Source of the DNA: Planctomycetales bacterium 71-10
GTDB lineage: Bacteria > Planctomycetota > Planctomycetia > Isosphaerales > Isosphaeraceae
Direction of reading: 5' to 3'
Assembly: GCA_001898385.1 (NCBI GenBank)
Contig: MKTT01000104.1
Span: forward strand, 1-64,000
DNA: 64,000 nucleotides
Part shown: piece by piece, positions 43,115 through 52,668 of the stretch
Layout: the number at the start of each line of letters is the position of its first letter
How positions within the stretch are numbered: the stretch's first letter is position 1
Notes under the pieces: model-generated
The model's database searches: none
What the model was told of the DNA's origin: nothing
What the model saw: the letters and a program-made list of their open reading frames with translations, nothing else
Position numbers and translations under genes: made by a program

Positions 43115-46100
43115 GCGGCGAGGAGAGGACGCCGGGCGGGCCCTCGCCGTTCGACGAATGGCTCGCGCGCTACGACGACGCCCTGTTGCGCGGGGAGACC
43201 CCGCCCGAGTTGACCGAGGTCGAGGGGGCCGAGGCCGCACGCCTGCGCGGCTTCCTCGACATGCTCGACCGGACGCTGAGGCCCGGGGGGGGCGACGTCG
43301 CCCCGCCGACGATTTCCGAGGGGATCGCCGAGGAGGGCTTCGCGGAGGACGAGGGGCGACCGCACGAGCCGATCGGGCGGTTCATCATCGAGGAGAGGCT
43401 GGGGAGCGGCGGGTTCGGCATCGTGTTCCGGGCGTTCGACCCGACGATCGGCCGGCGGGTGGCCCTCAAGATCCCGAAGGCCGATGCTCTGGCGGATCCC
43501 GACGTCCGTCGCCGCTTCCTCCGGGAGGCCCACTCCGCGGCGCAGCTCGACCACCCCAACCTCGTGCCGGTGTTCGAGGTCGGCGAGGCGGGTCGCGTCT
43601 GCTACATCGCCTCGGCCTACTGCGAGGGCCCGACGCTCCGGCGTTGGCTCCAGGAGGCGGGGGCGCCGGCCGATCCCCGGTCCGCGGCGCGGCTGGCCCT
43701 GGCCCTGGCCGGCGCGATCGAGCACATGCACGCCCGGGGCCTGCTCCACTGCGACCTGAAGCCGGAGAACGTCCTGCTGGAGCTGTCGCCCGAGGGCGAG
43801 CCGACGCCGCGTGTGACCGACTTCGGCCTCGCGCGCCTGGCCGACGCGCCCGTGGGCGAGTCGACCGCGGCGAGGGCCTGGGGGACGCCGCCGTATATGG
43901 CCCCCGAGCAGATCGAGATGCGTCGCGAGGCGATCGGCCCGGCGACGGACGTCTACGCGCTCGGCGCGATCCTCTATGAACTGCTGACCGGCCGGCCGCC
44001 GCACCGAGGTGGGACGATCTGGGAGCTGATGCTCGCCGTGGCCTCCGAGCCCCCCGCCGAGCCTCGACGGCTCCGCCGCGACGTCCCGCGCGACCTGGAC
44101 GCGATCGCGATGCGGTGCCTGGAGAAGCGCCCCGACCGCCGCTACCCAGACGCCACAGCCCTGGCCGAAGACCTGACCCGCTACCTCGACCGCCGGCCGA
44201 CGATCGCCCGCCCGCTCGGCCGGGCCCGTCGCCTCGCCCGCTGGTCGGCCCGCAACCCGGCCGCCGCGGCGCTGCTGATCCTGGGCGCGGCGACGCTGGT
44301 CGGCGCCGCCGCCTATACCGCGGCGCTGCGGCGGGCCGTCGCCGACCTGAACCGGGCGAACGCCGAGACGAGGGACGCCCGCGACCGTGCGGAGGAGCAG
44401 GAGGCCCGGGCCAGGGGGGCCCTGGCCCGTGCCGAGGAGAGGGGCGAGGCGGAGCGGCAGGCCCAGTACGTCGCCACCCTCGCGCTGGCCCAGCAGGACC
44501 TGGCCGGCGACCAGGCGATGCCGGCGCAGAGGCTTCTCCGGGGGGTGATCCCGAGATTCCCCGCCGATGGTCCCGATCGCCGGGACTTCGCCTGGCACTA
44601 CCTCTGGCGACAGGCCCGCCGCGTGTATACGGTCCTCGACGACCTGGCCCCGGGCATCGACTGTCGCGCGTCGTCTTCCGACGGCTGGCTGCTGGCGACG
44701 GTCAACGGCCGGGGCGGGGGGCGATGGCGCATCTCCCGACCCCCCGCGGTCGACTTGCCCGCACCTTCTCGACCGGTGTACGAGTTCGAAGCATTGGCAC
44801 CCGGTCGTTCGCATCTCTTAAGGCTTCTTCCGGTCTCTGGGGGGGGCCTCGGCGTGGGATACGCCGACGACGGAGGCCGGCGCAGGCTCCTGGCGTTCGA
44901 TCTCGCGGGGCAGGAGGTGCGAGGGACCCTGGCGAATGGCCTACTCAAGACCTCGGACATGGACGAGTCCGGCGACGGCCGCTTCGCCATCGGCCTGCAA
45001 CCCCAGCGCACGAGGAAGCTGTCGGCCATGGAACTCCCTCTCGGCGATCGCAAGGCGAAGGTCCTCTGCGTACCCGCCGCCGAGATGGTCGTCTTCAACG
45101 GCGATGCCACGCGTGTCGTTTCCTTGATGCCCACGGCGGCCAGCGGTCAATACCTGTTGGAATTCTGGAACATCAAATCGGGACGGCGCATTGCCGGGTA
45201 CGCCGAGCCCGTCAGCGGGGCCCTGGCGGCGTCGCCCCTCCCGGGGGGACCGATCGCCACGGGGAGTCTCAACGGCCTGGTTGCGATCCGTGAGCCGCTG
45301 AGGGGCGAAGTCATCATCGCACTTCCCGCCCCGCAACGAGACCGCGACCGGGCCGCCTGCGTCGCGTTTTCTCCGGACGGGAAGACGCTGGCGGCGGGTT
45401 ATAACGGCCTCGTCATTCTGTGGGACTTCGAGAATGGTCGGGAACTCGCCCGGATCGACGGGCTTGGGAGTTGGATCGCGTCGGTCGCCTTCCTGGGGGT
45501 GGCGCCCGCGGATGTCGCCATCGGAATGAGCTCGGGGGAGGTCGTCATCTGGCACGCCGCGCCGATCGAGCCCGCCGTCATCCTGGGCGGCCACGGCGAT
45601 GAGGTCTGGGGCGTGGGCTACGTCGGCGACGGATCGACCCTCGCCACGCTCGGGGGGGACGGCCTCAAGTTCTGGGACCTCCCCACCGGCCGGCAATCGG
45701 AGGCGCCGGCGGGCCATGAAGCGTGGCCGTCGTGCCTGGCCGCTTCGAAGTCGGGCGGGCTCGTGGCCACGGGCGACTTCGGCGGGGACGTCCTCATCTG
45801 GGACGTCGAGGGGCGGAGGCCGCTCCACCACCTGAAGAAGGCCCACGCGGATCGCGTGCGGGCCGTCGCCGCCTCTCCCGACGGCGCGCTGGTCGCGTCC
45901 GGGGGGCGCGATCGGACGGTGCGCCTCTGGGACGCGCGATCGGGGGACGCGGCGGGGGAACTGGTCGGGCACGAGGCGAGCGTCCGGGGGCTGGCCTTCC
46001 GGCCGGACGGTCGCGTCCTCGCCTCGTCCGGCGAGGACGGCGTCCTCCGGCTCTGGGACGTCGACGCACGGCGGGAGGTGGGTCGCCTGGAAGTGTCGTC

Positions 46101-46488
46101 CCACGCCTCCTGCCTCGCCTGGAGCCCGGACGGCCGCCTCGTCGCCGCCGGGGACACTCAGGGAGGGGCGACCATCTGGGACATCGACGGCGGCCAAGTT
46201 CGCACGCGACTGACGAACCTGCATCGGAAGGAGGTGGACGGCCTGGCGTTCAGCCCGGACGGCCGGATCCTGGCGGTGGGGGGGCAGGATAGGATGATCA
46301 CGCTCATCGACGTGGCGACCGGCCGGCGGCACCTGACGCTGGCCGGGCACGAGGGGGGCGTGAATGCGCTGGCGTTCAGCCCGGACGGGCGCACGCTGGC
46401 GTCGGCGAGCCATGACAAGACCGTCCGCCTCTGGTGGGCCGGGCCCGCGGAGACGTCGGCCTTGCCGGGGGCGGCGTTCGGACTATAA
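43111..46488 (+). CDS. Transmembrane Ser/Thr protein kinase with WD40 repeats
   Basis: A 1125-residue protein. The kinase domain (about 88-360) has the glycine loop GSGGFGIVF, catalytic Lys120 (VALKIPK), HCDLKPEN with Asp215, DFG at 237-239 and GTPPYMAPEQ, so it should be active. A membrane segment follows at about 385-406, then a coiled-coil-like charged stretch, then WD40 repeats from about residue 500 to the end; the last five (for example VRLWDARSGDAAGELVGHEA) are clear and the first ones weaker. The start is TTG at 43111, overlapping the sigma factor stop, with GGGGGAGAGG upstream. It probably senses an extracytoplasmic signal or partner through the propeller and acts on the sigma factor. 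Confidence 0.92.
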   Translation: MSGEERTPGGPSPFDEWLARYDDALLRGETPPELTEVEGAEAARLRGFLDMLDRTLRPGGGDVAPPTISEGIAEEGFAEDEGRPHEPIGRFIIEERLGSGGFGIVFRAFDPTIGRRVALKIPKADALADPDVRRRFLREAHSAAQLDHPNLVPVFEVGEAGRVCYIASAYCEGPTLRRWLQEAGAPADPRSAARLALALAGAIEHMHARGLLHCDLKPENVLLELSPEGEPTPRVTDFGLARLADAPVGESTAARAWGTPPYMAPEQIEMRREAIGPATDVYALGAILYELLTGRPPHRGGTIWELMLAVASEPPAEPRRLRRDVPRDLDAIAMRCLEKRPDRRYPDATALAEDLTRYLDRRPTIARPLGRARRLARWSARNPAAAALLILGAATLVGAAAYTAALRRAVADLNRANAETRDARDRAEEQEARARGALARAEERGEAERQAQYVATLALAQQDLAGDQAMPAQRLLRGVIPRFPADGPDRRDFAWHYLWRQARRVYTVLDDLAPGIDCRASSSDGWLLATVNGRGGGRWRISRPPAVDLPAPSRPVYEFEALAPGRSHLLRLLPVSGGGLGVGYADDGGRRRLLAFDLAGQEVRGTLANGLLKTSDMDESGDGRFAIGLQPQRTRKLSAMELPLGDRKAKVLCVPAAEMVVFNGDATRVVSLMPTAASGQYLLEFWNIKSGRRIAGYAEPVSGALAASPLPGGPIATGSLNGLVAIREPLRGEVIIALPAPQRDRDRAACVAFSPDGKTLAAGYNGLVILWDFENGRELARIDGLGSWIASVAFLGVAPADVAIGMSSGEVVIWHAAPIEPAVILGGHGDEVWGVGYVGDGSTLATLGGDGLKFWDLPTGRQSEAPAGHEAWPSCLAASKSGGLVATGDFGGDVLIWDVEGRRPLHHLKKAHADRVRAVAASPDGALVASGGRDRTVRLWDARSGDAAGELVGHEASVRGLAFRPDGRVLASSGEDGVLRLWDVDARREVGRLEVSSHASCLAWSPDGRLVAAGDTQGGATIWDIDGGQVRTRLTNLHRKEVDGLAFSPDGRILAVGGQDRMITLIDVATGRRHLTLAGHEGGVNALAFSPDGRTLASASHDKTVRLWWAGPAETSALPGAAFGL

Positions 46489-46489
46489 T
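46462..46489 (+). promoter_or_regulatory. Candidate promoter of the mqn operon inside the kinase gene end
   Basis: TTGCCG (46462-46467) and a consensus TATAAT (46484-46489) are 16 nt apart. The -10 box overlaps the TAA stop of the kinase gene. Transcription would start near 46496, about 66 nt upstream of mqnA. Confidence 0.55.
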
Positions 46490-46561
46490 TTCGATAAGGA
46501 TTGAAAGGACGACGGCGACGTCGATTTCGGACCTTGCGAAACGTCCGAACTGGAGGAGGGG

Positions 46562-47389
46562 ATGGCGAAGCCGGTGCGGGTCGGGGCGGTCAGCTACCTG
46601 AACGCCAAGCCGCTGTACTACCGGTTCGAGGAGTTCGCGCCCGACGCCCGGCTGGAGATGGAGGTCCCGAGCCGGCTGGCCGAGCGGCTGGCGGCGGGGG
46701 ACCTGGACGTGGCCTTGATCCCGTCGGTGGAGTACCTGCGGGGGGCGTCGCGGGGGTACGAGATCCTGCCGGGGTTCGCGATCGGGGCCCGGGGGCCGGT
46801 GCGCAGCGTCAAGCTGTTCAGCAAGGTCCCGCTCGGCGAGATCGACCGGCTGGCGCTCGACGCCGGCTCGCGGACGAGCCAGGCGCTGGTGCAGGTCTGG
46901 CTGGAGGCGCGGCACGGCGTCCGGCCGGGCGTGATCGAGCCGCTGCCGCTGGGGGTCTCCGCCCTGGAGAGCACGGCCGACGCCGTCTTGGTGATCGGCG
47001 ACCGGGCGATGAAGGTCCCCGACGGGCCGTTCCCCGCGGTCGTCGACCTGGCCGAAGCCTGGCGCGACCTCACCGGCCTGCCGTTCGTCTTCGCCCTCTG
47101 GGTCGTCCGCGCGGGGGCCGACCTGGGGGACCTCCCCGACGCCCTGGCGCGCTGCCGGGCCGAGGGCCTGGCGCACGCCGACGACCTGGCCCGGATTCAC
47201 GGCCCCAGGCTGGGCCTGGATTTCGGGACGTGTTACGATTACCTGACCCGCGTCCTGTCTTATGATTTGGGCGAGCCGGAGCTGGCGGGCCTGAGGCGAT
47301 TCGCCGCCATGGCCGCGCGCCTGGGGCTCGCGCCCGAAGGAGTGAATCTTGTCTTCCACCGCCCCCGAGACCTTGCGGCGAGCCGCTGA
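46562..47389 (+). CDS. mqnA: Chorismate dehydratase, futalosine menaquinone pathway
   Basis: A 275-residue MqnA-type protein, which turns chorismate into 3-enolpyruvylbenzoate, the first committed step of the futalosine route. The family's beginning VGAVSYLNAKPLYY, the DVALIPSVEYLR strand and the SRTSQALVQVWL segment are present; the fold is that of a periplasmic-binding protein, but there is no signal peptide. GGAGGAGGGG lies just before the ATG. The mqnC gene starts inside its last 41 bases in another frame, so the two are tightly coupled. Confidence 0.93.
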   Translation: MAKPVRVGAVSYLNAKPLYYRFEEFAPDARLEMEVPSRLAERLAAGDLDVALIPSVEYLRGASRGYEILPGFAIGARGPVRSVKLFSKVPLGEIDRLALDAGSRTSQALVQVWLEARHGVRPGVIEPLPLGVSALESTADAVLVIGDRAMKVPDGPFPAVVDLAEAWRDLTGLPFVFALWVVRAGADLGDLPDALARCRAEGLAHADDLARIHGPRLGLDFGTCYDYLTRVLSYDLGEPELAGLRRFAAMAARLGLAPEGVNLVFHRPRDLAASR

Positions 47390-48452
47390 AGGCGGACGCC
47401 TGACGTTCGACGAAGGCGTCGCCCTGCTCCGGGGGGCCAAGCTGCTCGACCTGGGCCGCGCGGCGAACGAACTCTGCCTGCGCAAGAACCCCGGGCCGTA
47501 CCGCACGTTCAACATCGACCGCAACATCAACTACACCAACGTCTGCACGGCCGTCTGCGACTTCTGCGCCTTCTACCGCAAGGTCGACGACTCCGACGCC
47601 TACGTCCTCGACCGCGACGTCCTGTTCGACAAGATCCGCGAGACCGTGGAGCTGGGCGGCGACCAGATCTTGCTGCAAGGCGGCCTCCACCCGAAGCTCA
47701 AGCTGGAGTGGTACGAGGAGCTGCTGCGGGACATCCGGTCCGAGTTCCCGAGCATCAACGTCCACGGCTTCAGCGCCCCGGAGATCCACCACTTCACCAA
47801 GGTGGCCAAGCTCCCGCTCCGGACGATCCTGGAGCGGCTGAAGGAGGCGGGACTGGGGAGCCTCCCCGGCGGCGGGGCCGAGATCCTCGTCGACCGCGTC
47901 CGCAAGGCGATCACCCGCGGCAAGGTGAACACCGACGACTGGATCAACGTCCACCGCGTCTGGCACCAGCTCGGCGGGCGGTCGACGGCCACCATGATGT
48001 TCGGCCACGTCGAGACGATCGAGGAGCGGATCGAGCACCTGGACCGCGTCCGCAGCCTCCAGGACGAGACCGGCGGCTTCACGGCGCACATCTGCTGGAC
48101 GTTCCAGCCCGAGAACACCGAGATGGCCGACGTCCCCCCCGCCGGGGCGTTCGAGTACCTCCGCACCCAGGCCATGACCCGGCTGTACCTGGACAACGTG
48201 CCGCACATCCAGTCGTCGTGGGTCACGCAGGGGGCGAAGATCGGCCAGATGGGCCTGTTCTTCGGCGCCGACGACATGGGGAGCCTGATGATCGAGGAGA
48301 ACGTCGTCTCCTCCGCCGGCACCGTCCACCACCTCAGCCTGGACGAGATCAAGCGCTGCATCACCGAGGCCGGGTACGTCCCCCGCCAGCGGAACGTGTT
48401 CTACGAGTACATCGACGAGGCCCCCGCGGCGCTCGCCGGGGCCGTCGCGTGA
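47349..48452 (+). CDS. mqnC: Cyclic dehypoxanthinyl futalosine synthase (radical SAM)
   Basis: A 367-residue radical SAM enzyme. The [4Fe-4S] motif CTAVCDFC (Cys66, Cys70, Cys73) has the CxxxCxxC form, and [13 protein letters not shown] and [11 protein letters not shown] match MqnC. It closes the ring in the futalosine pathway. The start is TTG at 47349, supported by GAAGGAG 7 nt upstream and by the conserved beginning [10 protein letters not shown], and it lies 41 nt inside mqnA. Its stop overlaps the GTG of the next ABC gene. MqnE was considered, but sequence features and length fit MqnC better. Confidence 0.92.
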   Translation: MSSTAPETLRRAAEGGRLTFDEGVALLRGAKLLDLGRAANELCLRKNPGPYRTFNIDRNINYTNVCTAVCDFCAFYRKVDDSDAYVLDRDVLFDKIRETVELGGDQILLQGGLHPKLKLEWYEELLRDIRSEFPSINVHGFSAPEIHHFTKVAKLPLRTILERLKEAGLGSLPGGGAEILVDRVRKAITRGKVNTDDWINVHRVWHQLGGRSTATMMFGHVETIEERIEHLDRVRSLQDETGGFTAHICWTFQPENTEMADVPPAGAFEYLRTQAMTRLYLDNVPHIQSSWVTQGAKIGQMGLFFGADDMGSLMIEENVVSSAGTVHHLSLDEIKRCITEAGYVPRQRNVFYEYIDEAPAALAGAVA

Positions 48453-49228
48453 TCCTCGTCGAGCACCTCGGCAAGTCGTTCCACGACGCCCGCCGCGGCT
48501 GGGTCGAGGCCGTGCGCGACGTCTCGTTCGAATGCCGGCCCGGCGAGATCTTCGGCCTGCTCGGCCCCAACGGGGCGGGGAAGACGACGACCCTGCGGAC
48601 GCTCAGCACCGTCCTGAAGCCCACCGAGGGCCGGGCGGTCGTCGCGGGGTACGACGTCGTCGAGCACCCCGAGGAGGTCCGCCGCCGGATCGGCTTCATG
48701 TCGGCCGGCACGGGCATCTACGACCGGATGACCGCCTGGGAGCTGGTCGAATATTTCGGCCGGCTCTACGGCATCCCCAAGGACGCCCTCCGCGACCGCA
48801 TGGAGGCCGTCTTCGCCTGGCTCCGCATGGACGACTTCCGCGACGTGCTGGGCTCGAAGATGTCGACCGGCATGAAGCAGAAGGTCTCCATCGCCCGGAC
48901 CGTCGTCCACGACCCCCCCGTCCTCATCTTCGACGAGCCCACGTCCGGCCTGGACATCCTGGTCCAGCGCACCGTGCTGGACAAGATCCTGGAACTCCGC
49001 GACATGGGCAAGACCGTCGTCTTCTCGACCCACTCCATGAGCGAGGTCGAGCGGCTCTGCTCGCGGGTCGCCGTCATCTACAGGGGCCGGCTCCAGGCCC
49101 AGGGGCCGATCGACGAGCTGCTGGCGGCCCACGGCCAGCCGAACGTCGAGGAGCTGTTCTTCGCGCTGGTCGAGAAGGCCGACGCCGAATACGAGGCCGC
49201 CGGTGCCGGGGCGGGGGCCGCGTCATGA
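48449..49228 (+). CDS. ABC transporter ATP-binding protein, NatA-like
   Basis: A 259-residue ABC ATPase with Walker [10 protein letters not shown], signature [13 protein letters not shown], Walker [13 protein letters not shown] and switch His in STHSMSEVE. Resembles NatA of sodium-export systems. GTG start overlaps mqnC (GTGA), and its end overlaps the permease-protease gene (ATGA). Being between menaquinone genes suggests cotranscription rather than shared chemistry. Cargo unproven. Confidence 0.92.
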   Translation: MILVEHLGKSFHDARRGWVEAVRDVSFECRPGEIFGLLGPNGAGKTTTLRTLSTVLKPTEGRAVVAGYDVVEHPEEVRRRIGFMSAGTGIYDRMTAWELVEYFGRLYGIPKDALRDRMEAVFAWLRMDDFRDVLGSKMSTGMKQKVSIARTVVHDPPVLIFDEPTSGLDILVQRTVLDKILELRDMGKTVVFSTHSMSEVERLCSRVAVIYRGRLQAQGPIDELLAAHGQPNVEELFFALVEKADAEYEAAGAGAGAAS

Positions 49229-51366
49229 GCTGGTCGAACGTCCTGCTGATCTTCCGGCGCGAGGGGATGGACCAGCTCCGCGACCGCCGGACGCTGTTCA
49301 TGGTCGTGGTCTTCCCGATCCTGCTGTACCCGATCATCGGGGCGGGCGTGCTCCAGTTCGCCGCCGCGTTGCAGGAGAAGCCGAGGCGGGTGGTGGTGGT
49401 CGGGGCCGAGCGGCTGCCGAAGGAGCCCGCGCTCCTGGCGCCCGAGGGCGAGGGCTTCAACCCGTCGCTGTTCGACTCGCCCGCCGAGGCCGCCCGGCTG
49501 ACCGTGGAGCGCCGGGCCGACGCGGGGGAGTGGGCGAATCCCGCGTTCCGCGAGGAGGCCGTCCGCGACGGCGACGCCTCGGCCGTGATGGTGATCCCGG
49601 CCGACCTGCCGGAGCAGTTCGCGGCCAGGGCGGACGTGGCCATCCCGATCCACTACCGCAGCGTGGACGAGACCAGCAAGATCACCTACCTGCGGCTCCG
49701 CGAGGCCCTCGACCGCTGGAAGGCCGGCATCGTCGAGGAGCGCCGGAAGGGGGACAAGCTCCCCGAGGGGTACGCCCGGCCCATCGAGGTGCGGGGGCTG
49801 GACGCGGCCACCACGCAGGAGATCGGCGGCAGCGTCTGGGGGCGGATCTTCCCGTTCCTGCTGGTGCTGATGTCGCTGACCGGGGCGTTCTACCCGGCCG
49901 TCGACCTGTGCGCCGGGGAGAAGGAGCGGGGGACGATGGAGACCCTGCTCATCAGCCCCGCCGGCCGGGCCGAGATCGTCGTCGGCAAGTTCCTGGCCGT
50001 GCTCGCCGCCAGCGTGACGACGGCCGTCCTGAACCTCGTGAGCATGGGCGTGACCGGCCTGCAACTGGCCCGTCGCGCCACGGCGATGGGGGGGGGCGAC
50101 CCGGCCCGCGAGGCCGCCGCGGCGCTCGCGCCGCCGACGCTGCAATCGGCCCTCTGGATGGTCGTCCTGCTGATCCCGCTGGCCGCCTTCTTCAGCGCGA
50201 TCTGCCTGGCCGTCGCCGCCATGGCCCGAAGTATGAAGGAGGGGCAGTATTACATGACGCCCCTCTACCTGGTCTGCCTGCCGCTGATCTTCCTGACGAT
50301 GGCGCCGGGGATCGAGCTGAACGCGTTCTACAGCCTGGTGCCGGTGACGGGCGTCGCGCTCTTGCTCCGGGCCCTGATCGTGGGCGACTACCTGACGGCC
50401 TTCCGGTTTTTCGTCCCGGTGCTGCTGCCGACGGTCGTCTACGCCTGGCTCGCCCTGCGGTGGGCCGTGGACCAGTTCAGCGACGAGAACGTGCTGTTCC
50501 GCGAATCCGAGCGGTTCAGCCTGGTCCCCTGGATCCGCGGCGTGATCCGCGACCGGGGGCCGCGGCCGACCTCGGCGCAGGCGGTGCTCGGCTTCGCGCT
50601 CATCATCACGGCGTCGTGGCTGTTCGCCCAGGTGTTGCTGACGACGGGCCTGGGGGGGATCGGCGTGGTGGCGGCGGGGCAGGGGGTGATCCTGCTGGTC
50701 CCGCTGGTCATGGCCTTCCTGCTGACGACCGACCCCGCGGGGACGCTGAGGCTGCGCGGGGCGGCGGGCCGGTATTTCGCGATCGGGGCCGCGGCGGCGG
50801 TCGCGGTGAAGCCGCTGTCGGCGGAGTTCGAGCGGCTGGTGCAGTGGGCCTACCCGATCTCGGACGCGACGAGGTCCGTGTTCGAGTCGCTGTTGAAGGG
50901 GGACACGCCGCTGCCGCTGGCGATCCTGGTCTTCGCGCTGGTCCCGGCGGTCTGCGAGGAGGTCGCGTTCCGCGGGTTCATCCTGTCGGGGTTGCAGTCG
51001 GGGCGGCGGACGCGGTCGGCTATCGTGCTGTCGGCCTTGCTGTTCGGGCTGCTGCACGTCTTCCTGAGCCTGTTCCAGCAGTTCTTCAACGCGGCGATCC
51101 TGGGGGTCCTGATCGGGCTGCTGGCGGTGCGGAGCCGGAGCCTGTGGCCGGGGGTCGTCTTCCACGCGGTGAACAACGGCCTGGCGGTGGCGACCGGGGC
51201 GTGGATCGGGCTGTTGCAGAGGGCCGGGATCGCCGGGTGGGTCTACCGCGACGCGGAAGACGGGCTCTATCATGTCCCGTGGGTCGTCGCGGGGGCGGTC
51301 GTCGTCGCGGCGCTGGTCCTCCATCTCTGGAAGTTCGACCGCCGGGACGTCGGGGAGGCCGGATGA
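49225..51366 (+). CDS. ABC permease fused to CPBP (CAAX-type) intramembrane protease
   Basis: A 713-residue fusion. The first half is a NatB-like ABC-2 permease with one N-terminal helix, a large extracytoplasmic domain (about 40-195) and five helices, containing [17 protein letters not shown]. The C-terminal third is a CPBP protease domain with the EExxxR motif EEVAFRG (Glu578, Glu579), a downstream LLFGLLHVF histidine and HAVNNG. The fusion lets protease and exporter act as one membrane unit, possibly for processing and export of a peptide or for regulated transport. Overlaps neighbours by ATGA on both sides. Fusions of this kind are known in Planctomycetes; substrate unknown. Confidence 0.9.
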   Translation: MSWSNVLLIFRREGMDQLRDRRTLFMVVVFPILLYPIIGAGVLQFAAALQEKPRRVVVVGAERLPKEPALLAPEGEGFNPSLFDSPAEAARLTVERRADAGEWANPAFREEAVRDGDASAVMVIPADLPEQFAARADVAIPIHYRSVDETSKITYLRLREALDRWKAGIVEERRKGDKLPEGYARPIEVRGLDAATTQEIGGSVWGRIFPFLLVLMSLTGAFYPAVDLCAGEKERGTMETLLISPAGRAEIVVGKFLAVLAASVTTAVLNLVSMGVTGLQLARRATAMGGGDPAREAAAALAPPTLQSALWMVVLLIPLAAFFSAICLAVAAMARSMKEGQYYMTPLYLVCLPLIFLTMAPGIELNAFYSLVPVTGVALLLRALIVGDYLTAFRFFVPVLLPTVVYAWLALRWAVDQFSDENVLFRESERFSLVPWIRGVIRDRGPRPTSAQAVLGFALIITASWLFAQVLLTTGLGGIGVVAAGQGVILLVPLVMAFLLTTDPAGTLRLRGAAGRYFAIGAAAAVAVKPLSAEFERLVQWAYPISDATRSVFESLLKGDTPLPLAILVFALVPAVCEEVAFRGFILSGLQSGRRTRSAIVLSALLFGLLHVFLSLFQQFFNAAILGVLIGLLAVRSRSLWPGVVFHAVNNGLAVATGAWIGLLQRAGIAGWVYRDAEDGLYHVPWVVAGAVVVAALVLHLWKFDRRDVGEAG

Positions 51367-52634
51367 GGCGAGGGGCGATCAGCCTCCGGGCGCGCTACGT
51401 CTTCCCCGTGGAGGGGCCGCCGATCGCGGACGGCGTCGTCGCCGTCGACGGCGGCCGGATCGCCTGGGTCGGCCCCGCGAGCGAGCGTCGCGCGGACCTC
51501 AACCTGGGGAACGTCGCGATCATCCCCGGCCTGGTCAACGCCCACACGCACCTGGAACTCTCCCGCATGCCGGGCGACGAGGGGCCGCCCCCCGGCGGCT
51601 CCGAGGACGAGGTCGAGTGGATCCGCAAGGTCACGCTCCGGCGGATCTCCGGCGCGTGGGGGCCGTCCTACGCCGACAACGCGAAACGCAACCTGAAGGC
51701 GACGATCGAGGCCGGGACGACGCTGGTGGCCGACATCACCACCGCCGGCCTGAGCTGGGGTGCGATCGCCGAGTCCCCCGTGCGCGCCGTGGTCTTCGCC
51801 GAGGTGATCGGCCTGAAGCGGCACCGCGGCCTCCAGACCAGCGGCGAGGCGTGGAAGTGGCTGGGGTCGATCGACGCCGAGGCCCAGGTCGCGGCCAACG
51901 CCCGGCCGGGGCTGTCGCCGCACTCCCCGTACAGCACGGCGGGCTGGCTCTACCACAACGCGGCCGGCAGCCGGCTGCCGCTGACGACCCACCTGGCCGA
52001 GATGCCCGAGGAGCTTCGCCTCCTGGAGCATCGCGACGGCCCCCTGCGCGGCTTCCTGGAGGAGATCGGCGCGTGGGACGACGAGTGGGAGCCCGTCGGC
52101 CCCCGGCCGGCCGACTACATCCGCAAGGGGGAGCTGCGCGACGCCGACTGGCTGGTGGCCCACGGCACCTACATCGAGCCGTCCGAGTTCTGGCAGCTCC
52201 GGCCCGAGGCGTCGGCCAAGGGGCAGCGGGTGGCGGTCGCCTACTGCCCCCGGACCAACGCCCGGTTCGGCCACCACGCCCACCCCTACCGGGCGCTCCT
52301 GGAGAAGGGGGCGATCGTCTGCCTGGGGACGGACAGCCTGGCGTCCAGCCCGTCGCTTGGGATCCTGGACGAGATGCGGTTCCTCCACGCCTGCGACGGC
52401 TCGCTCTCGGGCGAGCTTCTGCTTACGATGGGGACCCTCTTCGGCGCCTGGGCCCTCCGCGCCGAGGCCGCGACGGGGACGCTCCGCGCGGGCAAGTCCG
52501 CCGACATGGCCGTCGTCCGCCTCCCCGCCCGCGACGAGGCCGACCCTTACATGCTCCTGCTGGAATCCGACCTCCCCGTCGTCGCCACCGTGTTCGAAGG
52601 CGAGTTCGTCGCCGGCTCGTGGCAGGGGATCTGA
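51363..52634 (+). CDS. Amidohydrolase, probable aminodeoxyfutalosine deaminase
   Basis: A 423-residue amidohydrolase of the MTA/SAH/aminofutalosine deaminase type. Metal ligands: NAHTHLE (His61, His63), a His in TTHLAEMPE, a His in VAHGTY and Asp in GTDSLAS. The family acts on 6-amino purine nucleosides. Because it is in an operon with mqnA and mqnC, a role converting aminodeoxyfutalosine to futalosine is the best guess; the motifs alone do not separate it from MTA/SAH deaminases. ATG overlaps the previous stop (ATGA). A gene for MqnB or MqnD is not in this window. Confidence 0.85.
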   Translation: MRRGAISLRARYVFPVEGPPIADGVVAVDGGRIAWVGPASERRADLNLGNVAIIPGLVNAHTHLELSRMPGDEGPPPGGSEDEVEWIRKVTLRRISGAWGPSYADNAKRNLKATIEAGTTLVADITTAGLSWGAIAESPVRAVVFAEVIGLKRHRGLQTSGEAWKWLGSIDAEAQVAANARPGLSPHSPYSTAGWLYHNAAGSRLPLTTHLAEMPEELRLLEHRDGPLRGFLEEIGAWDDEWEPVGPRPADYIRKGELRDADWLVAHGTYIEPSEFWQLRPEASAKGQRVAVAYCPRTNARFGHHAHPYRALLEKGAIVCLGTDSLASSPSLGILDEMRFLHACDGSLSGELLLTMGTLFGAWALRAEAATGTLRAGKSADMAVVRLPARDEADPYMLLLESDLPVVATVFEGEFVAGSWQGI

Positions 52635-52668
52635 GGTCGACCGCGACGAGGGGAGAGGCCCGGGAACC

